NCBI GenBank assembly: GCA_014529385.2
Contig: CM043952.1
Location: 65,372,370 to 65,436,369 of the forward strand
Reading direction: 5' to 3'
Length of the DNA: 64,000 nt
Source: Adiantum capillus-veneris
Taxonomy: Eukaryota > Streptophyta > Polypodiopsida > Polypodiales > Pteridaceae
Shown piece by piece: positions 31,361 through 42,720 of this stretch (the first letter of the stretch is position 1; each line of letters starts with the position of its first letter). Made by a program: the position numbers and the translations under genes. The notes below the pieces were generated by a model. It saw only the letters and a list, made by a program, of their open reading frames with translations, made no database searches and was not told the DNA's origin.

Positions 31361-31790
31361 TGTCACAATTGTGACTATGTTGCAGTATTACATACACTCC
31401 TAGTTGTAGATATGCAAAGTGCCATGCCAAGGAGAACCCGTGTGCTTGGATGGTCACATCCCTTCGCTCAAGAGACATGCCTCTTTGCCAAAAGCCACAC
31501 TCCTTCGACGATTGGTCACACCCCTTCGCTCTACGGGTGCGACTCTTGGCCCAATGGTTGCAACTCTTCGTCGAAAGGACGTGTCTTTACGTTTAAAGTC
31601 ATGTCTCTTCACCAAGAGACATGTCTTTTCATTTGTGTCTCTTCGTCTTCTATATAAAGAGCCCTTGTTTATCACACTTTCAATCAACACAGAGTCTTCT
31701 AAGTCTTGTTTCTAGGTACAATTCAAGTTTCTTAAGTTTTAGTCATGAGTTTAAGTAATTAATGAAGGATTAGCATCTAGAATCCTTGCA
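31361..31790 (+). repeat. E-family LTR (second copy)
   Basis: It is 430 bp, with TATATAAAGA at 31651-31660 and the same upstream CTTCG-type repeats as the other copies. Confidence 0.85.
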
Positions 31791-32690
31791 GTTGTATCAT
31801 AGCAAATTTTTTTCCCGGGACCCTAAGGTTGTGAGCCTCTCACCCTTGCCGCTACACTCTACCCTATCCCGGAGTTGTATGGAAGCAGCAGAAAGATGGA
31901 ATACACACAGACCAGTATGAGGTAATTCGAAACCCTCTTTTCTAAATACATAAATAACTCAAGAGAAGGCGATGTTCGTATGCCGCATACCTGCTGCAAT
32001 TCTCGGCGTATGCCTCTTCATCACGTGGTGTCTCTTCGCGTCGAAGGGTTGCACCTCTTGCCGATGAAGGGTCACATCCCCTTGCGATTTCCGGCCTTGG
32101 CATATATGCCCCTTTGCCTCGCATGCCTTTCCGCCTGGCGACTCTTTACCGCTCTCTGCATACAAACGCTGGCAGCCCTTCGTAAAATCTCAACGCTGGC
32201 AGCCCTTCGTAAGCAACTCTACGCAAAAATTTCAGCCAGCGTATGTTTTTTTTAAGCCCACTTATAAGGCAGGACTATATTTAATTACCCACTAAGGGCG
32301 CCCAACCTTGGCCGGCCAACTCCCTTTATTAATCAAGGCCATTTGAAAGCACCCTTTGGCTTAAACCAACTAGCGTTATCAACTTAAACATGCAATGCAG
32401 AATTAGTTTCTCCGCCTCTCTCTCCCAGACAGCCAACGCTGGCAACTCCGGCCCTTTGCACATCGTTTCGCGCGCGGTGGGTCCGCATTCGCTATGGCCG
32501 ATGAACATCAATGGACTGCTTTCTCGTCCATCTCGTACATGAACGAGATTCTCGAAGAGGTTCTGTAGGAACGTGAAGAGATCATTATCCTGGATGCTCC
32601 AGAGTCGGAACTCGTTCCGAACATAGTTTTCTACACCCCGAGTACTCGTCCCAGCACCTGCTCTTGCACATGTTCGTTATTCCCTTTGAG
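31361..32690 (+). mobile_element. Second E-family copy: LTR plus leader, 3'-truncated
   Basis: A 430-bp LTR (31361-31790; starts TGTCACAATTGTGAC, ends AATCCTTGCA) is followed by a mutated primer site TTGTATCATAGC and a leader resembling 14804-15400 (CCCGGGACCCTAAGGTTGTG, splice-like GAGGTAATTC, CCTCTTC repeats). Near 32493 a frame opens with ATGGCCGATGAACATCAA, perhaps the start of gag. Similarity ends near 32690 where a minus-strand element begins, so most of this copy is missing. Confidence 0.75.
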
Positions 32691-32774
32691 GCATAACCAT
32701 ACCAAATTCTTAGGACGGAGGTGGTCAATCTGACGACGCCCTTACTCTTATCAAGGAGGAGATGGCCACACTTT

Positions 32775-33326
32775 TCACATGCCTCTAACTGCACCTGGTT
32801 GCATTGCCCCAAACACATTTCTTGGTATGTATCCTTGTAAACCTGTGGATGGTCCAGCCATAGCCTGAAACACTGAACCACCACCAAAGTAACGAGGATA
32901 TGAAGTAAACAATGGAATGGTCTGTCGAATGGCTTGTTCATTACCGACTTGACCATTCACACCCTCATGTCCAGATATTACATGTTCCTTTGGACCTGTA
33001 GACACATTGGGTGTCTTCACCACCTGCTGCTGCTCTTCCACAGGAGCCTTTCCATGAGTGTCATGAGACCCCTCTGCATGTGAACCCTCTTTTTCAGGTG
33101 GTAGGGGAGAGACATCCTGTTTAGGAGCCTGTAAGTACTTCTGTAACTTCAGATTCTGAGCCATTTGCTCAAAGTTATCCATGATCTTCAAAAACCGAGC
33201 TTTGAACATAAGATCCTCATCCTCCGGCTCCATGGGTCGCTTCCCTTTGTCAACAACCATTTGCTCCTCCTGCCCACTGTAAGAGGATGCTTCCTTTTCA
33301 GAACCCTCGTCTCTCCTTTCTGTCAT
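32775..33326 (-). pseudogene. Gag-like N-terminal protein, minus strand, truncated
   Basis: A 183-residue frame starts MTERRDEGSEKEASSYSG, is rich in Glu, Lys, Gln and Pro, and has a hydrophobic stretch DLMFKARFLKIMDNFEQM and a Gly-rich end (YPRYFGGGSVFQAM). Overlapping frames at 32585-32956 continue in another phase. The composition and the position just downstream of an LTR-like sequence on the same strand suggest the gag start of an LTR retrotransposon whose remainder is lost. No capsid motif is clear, so the assignment is tentative. Confidence 0.45.
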
Positions 33327-33339
33327 AGTGCTTGACTCT

Positions 33340-34610
33340 GTATCCTTTCGCCCACATCAATCCGCGGCACACTCTTTGAGGAAAAAGTATCTTATCCCGT
33401 TGATGGAACCATATAACCGGCCTCTACACAGTAAAGGGCGGTACAAAATCTACAACGTGTTAATCTACTGATGTAAAAGAGAGAGACTCAACACTTGCGT
33501 CCAGTGGCTAGAACGTTGATGTGCACACGAGACCGACACCTTGTAGGCCCCAAAGACTGGCGCCCCTTTCGGTATTTCTTTATTCAAATTAAGGTAGACG
33601 ATTCGAGCGTACAAGCTTTCACAAAGCTGTCCAAACCTGGTGGGGGCTGAAAACGCAGGTTTCCGACCTGATTTTGGCAGCATGACAGCGCAAAAACCCC
33701 TCTAGGTCAAAAGTACCTGTTCAGAACGGATTCCCTTGCTATTTGGAAGCTTTCTGGTGAGCTGTCACAGAAAATCAGCGTGCTTTAATTCTCTGTTTTT
33801 CACTGCCGGGTGCCCAAAAGCTTGTACATGCATCCCAAGACTTTCACGGGGCTCCCCTGGTGTCCCTTGTAGTTTAGCTGCGAAACCCTAGACCTGCGAA
33901 AAAACACAGCAGACTGTAATTCCCTGTTTCGGATCATTTTTAACGGAGCGAACACGCCTATGCGTGTCCCAAGGGCTCCCGTACGCAATGGGACAGTTCC
34001 CTTGTGAATTGGACGAGTTTCACGCGAGAAAACTCTCCAAACTCACAATCTTCCATGATGGAACTGTGTGTACCTGTGGGGGATTAGCAATTAGCTAATC
34101 CGGCTCCTGTTCAGAAGGCTCTTGCCTTGGCAAACGCGCATAAATCCCCATAACTGTACATATTCATCTAAGTAGCCCAACTAGTGGGGCATTACCATAT
34201 GTGCCAAAGGGGAGAGAGAGATGCACGAGAGCAAATCATCGTGCTACATGAGACAGATGAGAAGGCAAGCTTTCCATTGAAGCTGTAGACCTACACCCAC
34301 TACTCACACACACACACTGTAGTTCACTTAATGCAAAAATCAGCCTCCTCTCTCAAATTGGGTGCCCCCTCTTCATGCTGGAAGTGGCAACTTCCCCTAG
34401 AGCCGCCATGTGTCCAGTTTGCCTCTTTTTGAGTTAATACTCTGGTTCCCACTAACTTATAAAGTTATAAGTGACTTGCCGAGTGGCCAGATTCCGTCTG
34501 GTGCACACAAGCTTCCATACTCATCAGAATTCAGTGCTAACTGGCCTGACCAGTCAGACTGACCGACCTAGACTCCTGATGTGAGAAACCTGTTCGGCTG
34601 CAACCGTTTC
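33340..34610 (-). mobile_element. Probable LTR and leader of a minus-strand retrotransposon
   Basis: Read on the minus strand, this non-coding stretch begins near TGTGAAACGGTTG (34604) and holds an AATAAAGAAATACCG signal next to a GGGGCGCC block at about 33557-33590, which also occurs in the solo LTR at 35561-36224. That suggests a shared R/U5-like region. It lies directly upstream of the gag-like frame. The LTR end and primer site are not certain, and no partner LTR is present. Confidence 0.5.
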
Positions 34611-34737
34611 ACATTGGGCATGCAATATCCACTTGCACCTTTTCAAAGGTTCCGGGAAGAACAAGTAAAAATAAAATAAATAAAAATATGTAGTACATAT
34701 TTAAAGAAAGCAAGAGGAAAAATACACCTCCTGGTGA

Positions 34738-35047
34738 TGATTCCTCCTCGATGGATCTCTTTCAATGAAAGATTTATAGTCTTTTAGGACAAGACTAACT
34801 GACATTGTAGAACATCTTGATGGTTTGGGAGCACTTCAACCTTTCATGCCTTTGGTGAAGGCCGTTGCTGAACGGCTTCAATTCTTAGTTTGTCAAGGAA
34901 TTGGGGAGGCTGGATGGATGGGAGCTCTTCATTGGAATGCAAGCTTATTTTATTTCTCTAGATGGGTGGTTCTATTACAACCGCATGAGCAGGGAATTCT
35001 TCACAGTATCCTCTGATAAGACACTTGTGCCGTATGATCCCACTATG
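34738..35047 (+). pseudogene. Gene X, C-terminal part (copy D1)
   Basis: The 63-residue frame at 34825-35016 and a frame-shifted tail (GWFYYNR) closely match 56903-57207. The copy at 56 kb shows that this is the end of a longer unknown protein (DIVEHLDGLGALQPFMPL ... STOP after VPYDPTM). Here the frame breaks near 34900. No domain is recognised. It belongs to the D segment duplicated between 34.7 and 56.9 kb. Confidence 0.6.
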
Positions 35048-35329
35048 TAAGCATGTTGCCATACTCTAGAGCTTTAGCCAAAACACTAGTTTCATCAAGA
35101 TATTTTGTATCTAGGTCGCTCTTTTGTTTCTAAATGTTTTTGAATAGTATATCTTGTTTTGCATTTGTTTGAATGTGGCTCCTTGGCTATGGGTCATCTG
35201 TTGGCAGTACTGTCTATTATACACTATCTTCTCATCTCTGTAACTAATTAGAATCTCTTGCTCCTACTCCGTCGTTTGCATAAAATATTTGGAGGATGCT
35301 CTTGCTAGAAGTTTTATCTTTGGATATAA

Positions 35330-37000
35330 GATTTTTTATGTTAGGATATCAAAAATTAAATTAATAAATCTTGTGTTGTACATCAAGATGAATGCTTAGA
35401 AGATGCTAGCGCTAAATTTTATCTTCAAATATTGTGGTGTACATGGATTAAATTGGGCCAAACTAAGTATGTCTTGCTCAAGAGCAAGCCTCCACGCCTT
35501 TTGCCAGGTGATGGGAGCCATTGAAACCGGTCCATCTCTTAACAATATTCAAGAGCTTCCTGTAACAAACTGTTGACGTGTCAAAGCCTAAAGAATCAAC
35601 TTACAGATGCCGGCCGAGGGGCCTAAACCCTAAGAAGAACAAGTGACAGAAGAAGAAGTCCTACCAACTTATGGGGACCCCATCCGATGGGACCCCAAGT
35701 GACATAAAGGATTCAAATAAAGCAAGACCGCACACACGCAAAAATTGATGACATGTCAGATTTCCGAAAATTGCATTGACTTGATGACGTGGCAGGCTGT
35801 ACGGATTTCTGTGTTTTGTGTTGGCTGATGACGTGGCAAACTGTACGGATTTCCGCAAATTACGCTAGTAACTTTTGGCATTGCTTTTTGGACCATAAGC
35901 TTTTGAGTTTTAAAGGCTTTTTACTGTAACTGCTTTTGAGGCCAAGGGCCTTTAAATATGAGGTTAGGGCTCATTCTCTAGCATGCTTCCTGGAGAAGGT
36001 GCAGAGTCTGGAGTACCGACTTGCACTTTGATGATGCAATATAAAGAAATACCGAAAGGGGCGCCGAGGTTTGGGGCCAATACTCTCTGGGGTGGAATTT
36101 CGCCACTCCGTGTCGCGTGTCGTCTCTCTCTTTCAGTTCAGTTGTTATTGAAGTGCTAATGGTCTGTTCAGTCTGCTCTTTTCTATTGGCACGTGGTGCC
36201 CGTCTTGTGACCCGTCTTGTGACACTTCCTCCTCACCCCCATATACATCATAACCTTGAATTATTGTTGTCCATGAGAAGCCTAGCAAATACCAGCTCCT
36301 ATGTATTGTCAAACAAACCACAATTCACATACATATCGAGTAGAGCATAGCCAACAACATAGTCTTCCTTCACCAACATCCTCCTCTTATAATCTTAACA
36401 TGTGTTTGTTGGCCCCTAGTTATTGCTCATGTTGCTGCATGAGCGCAAAGGTAACAATAGATATGATAAGAGTTTGAAGAAATGCCCTCACATTCCAGTT
36501 TTTTTGGAGATAAGGACGAAATCAATGTTCCTTACCTTGCAAGAAGAGATCATTGCATGAAGCCACATTTTTGTGGAAAAAACTTGTTGAATCCTTATCT
36601 TGCTTCTTCAAGAAAACGGCACTTGGAAACATATTAATCAAGCTATTTTTCACAATCAGCTCTCTCTCAGAGCCCTCTTTACAATTCAATATGTACTTGT
36701 AGTCCTAAATCTATGGCTTTGAGAGTTGCACATCAGTTTAGAATACAAGCAAAAGTTACAATAGTTGAGATGCCCTCTTAATGCATCATTTTGCAAAGCA
36801 AATGGCCTCATCCATAAGTTTGTTGTGTCTAGAAGAACCTAGAGTAAGGGTGCTGCATGATGTTGAGTCTGGATATGAAATCTTTCAAAGACCTGTTGTG
36901 CGTAGTAGATGTTACCGAAGTCTGTGAACAAGGAAATTCACAGAAGAGGGATTGTGTTCAAGCCCTCTTTTTGATGCGATGACATGGGAGTGCAATGCAA
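35330..37000 (-). pseudogene. PPR (pentatricopeptide repeat) pseudogene, minus strand, split by a solo LTR
   Basis: On the minus strand from about 37000 downwards the degenerate frames give classic PPR blocks: FTDFGNIYYAQQVFERF, EGISTIVTFACIL, CATLKAIDLGLQVH, ELIVKNSLINMF, HKNVASCNDL, ALMQQHEQ, DYVVGYALIDMYVNCG and GGEEALEYC. At least three repeats are recognisable, with several stops and frame changes. Intact plant PPR proteins bind organelle RNA for editing or processing. The solo LTR at 35561-36224 interrupts it. The partner copy is at 57490-57962. Confidence 0.8.
35561..36224 (+). mobile_element. Solo LTR (664 bp) with CTTCC target duplication
   Basis: It starts TGTAACAAACTG and ends CTTGTGACA, with CTTCC at 35556-35560 and 36225-36229. 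The duplicated segment at 57.7 kb reads GAGCTTCCTCCTCACC without interruption, which is the empty site. The LTR has an ATATAAAGAAATACCG/GGGGCGCC block and imperfect direct repeats (GATGACGTGGCA twice, CGTCTTGTGAC twice at the end). No internal region remains. Confidence 0.95.
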
Positions 37001-37357
37001 ATTCAAGAGTCTTCTCCTTCCTGGACATCTGCAAGAGGTTGACGATGTTGCCCTTGGAAGGGCCACGGCATGGCCATCCTTTGTCGTGGCCCTCCTCTAC
37101 AGCTGATGCCATACCGCACTTGCCCCCCCTCTGCATTTTTCTTTCGATTTGTGAGTGTCATCCTTGTGCAGGGGCCATTCTAATTTTTTATATCACTACA
37201 ATGAATTCTGCTGACTAGATTCCGAGCCGTGTGTGTGCTTAAGTGTTAATTCCCGTTGCAGGTTACCTTTCCAAAGTGTTCTCTGTGTGTGTCTAAAGTA
37301 AAGAATGTCGGGTGAAAGCCAAAGCCTACCGCCCCTCGGGCCGGTTTCAATAAGGGA
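37000..37357. other. Unassigned stretch before the family A LTR
   Basis: Short frames on both strands lack a known domain. The family A LTR similarity begins abruptly at 37358, so either the LTR lost its first ~130 bp or another rearrangement joined here. Confidence 0.35.
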
Positions 37358-39100
37358 GAGGGTTTTTGTCACTAGTGGAGACATCCAAGTTCAGATATTT
37401 CTAGAGCGTCATTCAAAGTAATGATGGGAGCACTATGAACGGGAATATCTCTAAGGCCAGCAGGAACGGGTAATTCTGATACGTCACATCAGATGGGTGA
37501 TAGGGAGAATCGGGAAGAAGTATTCGACCATCCGGGAACAGACATCCCTCATTCGTCATAGGATGGGTGACATAGAGCATCGCAAAGGAGATTGTAGCGT
37601 AAGTTCGGTAGGAAAGGACTAGGTGATGGTTTTTCCTGAAGCGTAACAAGGTGGGTGACGGCTGCATTGGAAAGAGAATATCCATAGTCACGAGGAAATT
37701 CCGAACTGTGTTAGAATTGTGCACAACGATGAGCAAACACTTGAATGAAGATGGGTTCAGAGGAAACACAGATGCTTTCTAAGAAAGCGGGTTGCTTTTC
37801 GGAGATGCTTTCCTACGAGGAAGTCTATGTCTGCATTGCATCTATGCATGTGGTTGCATCCAGGGATGCTTGGGTTGTGATTGTGCAAGCATTTTTTTCA
37901 GCTTATAAGGTTTTATTGAGTTGTGGGTAGGCTCATACTTTTTTTTATAAAAAGATTGGCCGGCCACCCACTCAGCCATCTACAAAACTAAACCTACAAA
38001 TCAGGGTGCCCCCACTCTCTCTCTATTTCTGGCAAAAACAAAAGCAATCTCTCTCTCTACTCTAGGCGCTCTCTCCCTCAGCCCTATGTCTGCCAGGTTG
38101 CTCCCCATTCTTGTCGGTGGCCAAGAGCAATAAAACCACCCTCTCACTCACAGGATGACCATAGAAGGCCAGCGCTAGCAAGAAGAAAACATTGATGCAG
38201 ATTTCAGTCGTGAAGATGAAGCCGCCGATGATTGCCCATGGCTGCCCCAAGTGTACCAGATGTCGCCAAGACCCAGTGGGCGAGTTGCCTCGCAAAGAAG
38301 AGCCTACGGAAAGTGTTTCCATCGCGACAAACTGCTGTTTTTCTCTATTTTCAGCCCATAAACGTCGTAGACGGGGTTAATTTACGAGAAGGAACTCGAG
38401 AACACACCTCTTTTGTGTGTAGGATTGGAAGAGAGGATTCTATGTGTAGAGATCTCTTCCGGGGAATTGCTTTTCGAGAACCGAGTTGCGTTTCGAGCAT
38501 TGAAACTTCGAAGGTAACGTTTTTCATGTTATGATCTCTGAATATTTGTTTGCAGGTGTACGTCCTCTTCCTGAGGGAGTAGGAGCAGAGGAAGGCATAA
38601 GCCTCTGCAAGAGAAAAAAGCTATGAGGAACTAGAGCCAGATCAGCCCCAGGGTTTTGTACCCTGAGTTTGGGGGTAGATCCACGGATCTGAGAGTGGTA
38701 GACTCTTGAGTTGGGATCAGGAACTTGAGATCCCCAAAGAAGGACTTCGCGTCCACGGAAAGCAGAGTTATTTTGCAAGAAGAGGATTCTGGGAACATAG
38801 TCGGACAAGAGTTGTAGGGATGCTATGGCTTTAGTCTGGAAGGTGAGATCCAGAGGCGAGAACCTTAGTTCTCAAGGGTTTGAAATAAGGAACAGAATTT
38901 CCTTGGAATAGGGTTCTAGCCTAGGAATAGAAAGCTGAGGCTTCCGAGAATCTTTTGGTCCCAAGTATTGTGTCGATCTTCTCACTCTCTATCCCTCTCG
39001 CTCTCTCTATTTCTCCCTATATCCTCTGACTTCAGTATTAACTTATAAATTCTATTTATCCGAGTGTATTTTATATTGATATGCGCTCCCGTTTATGACA
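37358..39100 (+). repeat. 5' LTR, family A, 5'-truncated
   Basis: It is similar to 49171-51040 and to the solo LTR at 4359-5862. It ends CCCGTTTATGACA directly before the primer site. The first ~130 bp present in the other copies are absent. The TATA region reads GCAATAAAACC instead of GCTATAAAAGC. Confidence 0.88.
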
Positions 39101-39101
39101 G

Positions 39102-39113
39102 TGGTATCAGAGC
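39102..39113 (+). promoter_or_regulatory. Primer-binding site, initiator Met tRNA
   Basis: TGGTATCAGAGC lies one base after the LTR end. It is the standard plant primer site, complementary to the 3' end of initiator Met tRNA, and would prime minus-strand DNA synthesis. Confidence 0.9.
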
Positions 39114-39429
39114 ATGGTCTCCTCTCTTTCTCTGTAAAGGAGGACGACTCTGGGAAGATAGGAAGAAGCCATGACAAGCGAAGAGAGAAGTAAGCATGTG
39201 GAGCCCTAAATCCTGCAAGAAAAGCTCCAGAGTTGGGAAACTTTTTTTCCTTTCTGCAGGAAGTCGACAAGACTTGGGGATTCTCTGAGAAGGTGATAAG
39301 AGCATGATGCTTAAGAATCTAGAGAATCTAAGGAGCAGAATGCTCAAGATCCTTTAGAACTAGAATTCTTTTCTAGAAATTCAGAGAAATCTGAAAGAAC
39401 TCTCCCTATCTTCCACAGTCTCACCTTAT

Positions 39430-39804
39430 TCCTCTTTCAGAATACCCATGAAAACCAAGTCTAGACCTATAGCCAAGAAATCCCGTCATTTCAAGAAGGA
39501 TATGAAGAAGGTCTCTAGACCTTAGAACACTCCAGTCAAGTTTGACGGAAGGGAAGATGTTCGGAAAGCTATAGCTTTCATTCGATATTTTGGGGTTGCC
39601 TTTGCAAACGGTAATTTCTCAAAAGAGTCAAAGATGAGGCATGTGACCAAACACCTCAAGGGGATTGCGAGTGCTTGGTGGTATACCAAAGCTCTGCAAG
39701 GAATTCAAAACAAGACTCGGATTCAATTCAAGGCTGAATTTTTCAACAAATTTTTTCCCTCTACACTTTGAGGAAGGCATCAAAGAAGGTTGGGATTGAT
39801 TTTC
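39430..39804 (+). pseudogene. Family A gag, left part
   Basis: The frame reads VKFDGREDVRKAIAFIRYF, KHLKGIASAWWYTKALQG and FKAEFFNKFFPS, a retrotransposon gag domain. A stop near 39523 and a frame change near 39770 interrupt it. The coding sequence stops at the F insertion and resumes at 46837. Confidence 0.75.
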
Positions 39805-40653
39805 TGTCACGTGCACATCTAACCCTATGTGCATGTGGACAAGCTATCTCTGGTCTAGGGTTCAGGTTAGCCTAGGAAGTGTTCTAGCACCTTTGTGAGC
39901 ATGTGCGCAGGCCGTGGGCACTTAAAGTAGTTGCATATCCTCTGATGACACAACCCGCTACCACCCAGCATGTGCATTGTCCAAGGAGTACACCTAAATC
40001 CCTTGGCAATTTGGGGACAGTAAGTTGCAAGCATTTTTAATTATTTATTTATGATGCCATTTTTAGGGGGGCGCTCAATAGAAAGTAGAAGAAGCTCAGG
40101 CAACTTGCAGTGCATCTTTCGACAAGACCGACAAAGAACATCAGCGTTTTCAGCCATCAAGACAGCTAGGACATCCCAGATCAGCTAGCGTTTTCAAATT
40201 CGAGCACACTTGGCGTTTGCAGATTGCAGATCAGGCCTAGCGTTTTCAGTATTCATCCCTTAGCCATTGCAGAATAACCCCTTAGCTCCGCAGATCTCAC
40301 CTACCCCAACAGATCCTCACCGTACCGTCGGATCAGCCAGCGTTTTCAGTTTCAGTCCGTTGATTGCAGATTTCAGCATCTGTGTTTTCAACGTATCGTC
40401 GTCGAGTCGTCGCCATCGCCATCCTCACCGATACAGTGTCAGTATTTCGCAATAGATCAGAGTTTCCAGAATTCAGCATTTTCAGCCCTAGCGTTTTCAG
40501 TTTTCAGCCGTCCTCGTCATTTGTCGTCGACATTGTCGGCAAGTGCATTGCATCTAGACCATTGTACCAGATTTGTGCAATCTATAGCATAGACCTCTCT
40601 CGCCATAGAGAGGGGGGTCCTTGGAGGAGGGTTGAACTGCTTGGTGTTGTATG

Positions 40654-40733
<80 letters not shown>

Positions 40734-40898
40734 CTTTCATTCACAGTAGCATTCACTTTGTTTGTGATCATTTCACTTGCAATCTCTCTCTAAGAAGAAC
40801 GAAAGGCTCTCCCTTCCGTAAGTAAAAAGGAACCCTTGAGCACAGTTCAGAGCACTCATCCTGAGCACTATCAACATTCACTTCTGTTGCACCTTACA
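39805..40898 (+). repeat. 5' LTR of element F
   Basis: The 1,094-bp LTR contains at least six AGCGTTTTCAG-like motifs (for example 40143, 40187, 40239, 40339, 40490) and a (CT)n tract at 40655-40731, followed by the U5-like end. Confidence 0.9.
40655..40731. repeat. (CT)n tract in F 5' LTR
   Basis: An uninterrupted CT tract of about 77 bp, some 170 bp from the LTR end. Confidence 0.97.
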
Positions 40899-41287
40899 TT
40901 GGTATCAGGGCTTTTCGACAGTGTTCTGTATCACTCAAGGAAAGAACCACAAAAAAATTTGCTTGTTGCAGTCGTACGTAACCCAAGTCCACTTGGGCGT
41001 GCCGTTTCCTAATCGTGTTTTTGAAGAGTGATAGGTAACCCAAGAAAGAAGGGCTTGTCAAGCCTCCCCTTGTTCCTCTTTTCACTCATTGAGAGCGGAC
41101 CGTGCACTTAGTGGCCGGCCAATCGACATAAGGTGGGAAAAAGCAACTTGTGTGTGAGCGCGAGCCCGCCAAGGGGTGCGTCCGCAGGAAAGAGTCAAGC
41201 TCGGATAAGAGAAAAGCCTTCTCAAACACCGATTGCAACCTAAGAACCCAAGTCGCTCAAGAACCCAAGTACCCAAGATCTCGGTGT

Positions 41288-42720
41288 ATGGTTATCACCC
41301 GAAGCGGAATGGATACTTTGCGTGAAGTTGATGAGAGTGGAGTTGGAGAAGAAGTTTCTACACCATGAGGATTGTTCCCCGATCCTCCCCCGTTCCCATC
41401 TACGCAACGGATTGCACCAAATCCTATAAAGGCTTTGGTCAAGTCGATGATGGAGATGATGCTACAAAGGTGCAACGTGCCGCCTTAGAAGAAAGAAGGG
41501 AAGTCATGGATCGTGAGCGTGAGCAAGCGCACTTGGCGGCCGAAGAACGAAAGGCAACTATGAAGCTTGAGCGCGAGCAAGCGCGCGAAGCTCACTGCAT
41601 AGCGGCCGAAGAAAAGTGAGCGGCTATGGAGTTAGAGCGTGAGGCACAGAGAGACCAACACATGCAAGAGATGGTCCTACAGGTACTCACCTCAAAGTTT
41701 GAGCCAATTAAGGAAGTTGGCACTTCATCAAGTAGCACACGTAGAGGTGCAGATTCCAACAATCCCGTCATTGAGAAGTTGATGTTCAGTAAGTATGATA
41801 GTAAGATGGATGCTAATGTTATTCATTCTTGGTTGCATCAATTTAATGCTTACTTTGCGACAACTAAGAAAACAGGGAATAGTAAAGTTTTAACGACAGC
41901 CATGTATCTTGCCGGTAACGTCATTAATTGGTATGACACGTGGCAAGAGGCACAGTTGACCGTGCACCTAGAGGAAGCCGAGGAAGGCGTGCCCCTTTCT
42001 TTGAATTGGGCCGACTTCCAAGACAAGCTCAAGGCGTGGTTTATGCAACTTCAATACTTAGCGCGGTTGAAAGAAGATTGGCACAATCTCAAGCAAAATG
42101 ATATGCAAGTTATGTCTTTCTCTAACCGTGTTTTGCAGCCCGGCACCCAATTACACAAATCGGATGATGAGCGCAAAGAGGCATTCCTTTTCGGGTTGGA
42201 CGAGTATATTGAGTTCGATGTCAAAGTCCTCGACCCCATAGATCTGGCGGTAGTGATTGCTCTCGCGCAGGAGATGAAGCACAACAAAGGAAAGCCTAAG
42301 GAGAACAAGTCTTCTCACAGTACCTCTCAGACTCCTCAGAACCCACAGAACGGTAAGAACGGTAAGAATGCTAACAAAGGAAAGCCTAAGGAGAACAAGT
42401 CTTCTCACAGTACCTCTCAGACTCCTTAGAACCCACAGAACGGTAAGAACGGTAAGAACTTCTAGCCCATCTTCCTCTAATCTTTCGGAAAAGAACTCTC
42501 AAAATGAATCTAAGGGTAAAGCTAAAACACATGCTAAACCTAAGCTAACCCCATATGAAAAAGCTCTACAAGGAATTATAGGAGGATACACAACGCCAGA
42601 AGAACAAAACATTTATGCAAAGGAAGGTCGATGTTATGAATGTCACGTCAAGGGTCATATAAAGAAGGCATGTCCTAAGACGGCACCACCTAAAGAACCC
42701 AAAGCACCACAAGCACTTTA
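41288..42720 (+). pseudogene. F gag with two C-to-T stops
   Basis: A charged helical N-terminus (REQAHLAAEERKATM) leads to the gag domain (KLMFSKYDSKMDANVIHSWL ... AGNVINWYDTWQEA ... FQDKLKAWFMQLQYL), then a Lys/Asn/Gln-rich stretch and a CCHC knuckle CYECHVKGHIKKAC. Stops are TGA at 41617 (EEK*AAM) and TAG at 42427. The second lies in a tandem duplication of about 91 bp (units near 42287 and 42378): the first unit reads ACTCCTCAGAAC and the second ACTCCTTAGAAC, showing a C-to-T change directly. A frame change precedes the knuckle. Confidence 0.88.

Noticed and set aside
37200-37357. Start of the family A 5' LTR upstream of 37358
   Set aside because: This stretch does not resemble the first 130 bp of the other two family A LTRs.
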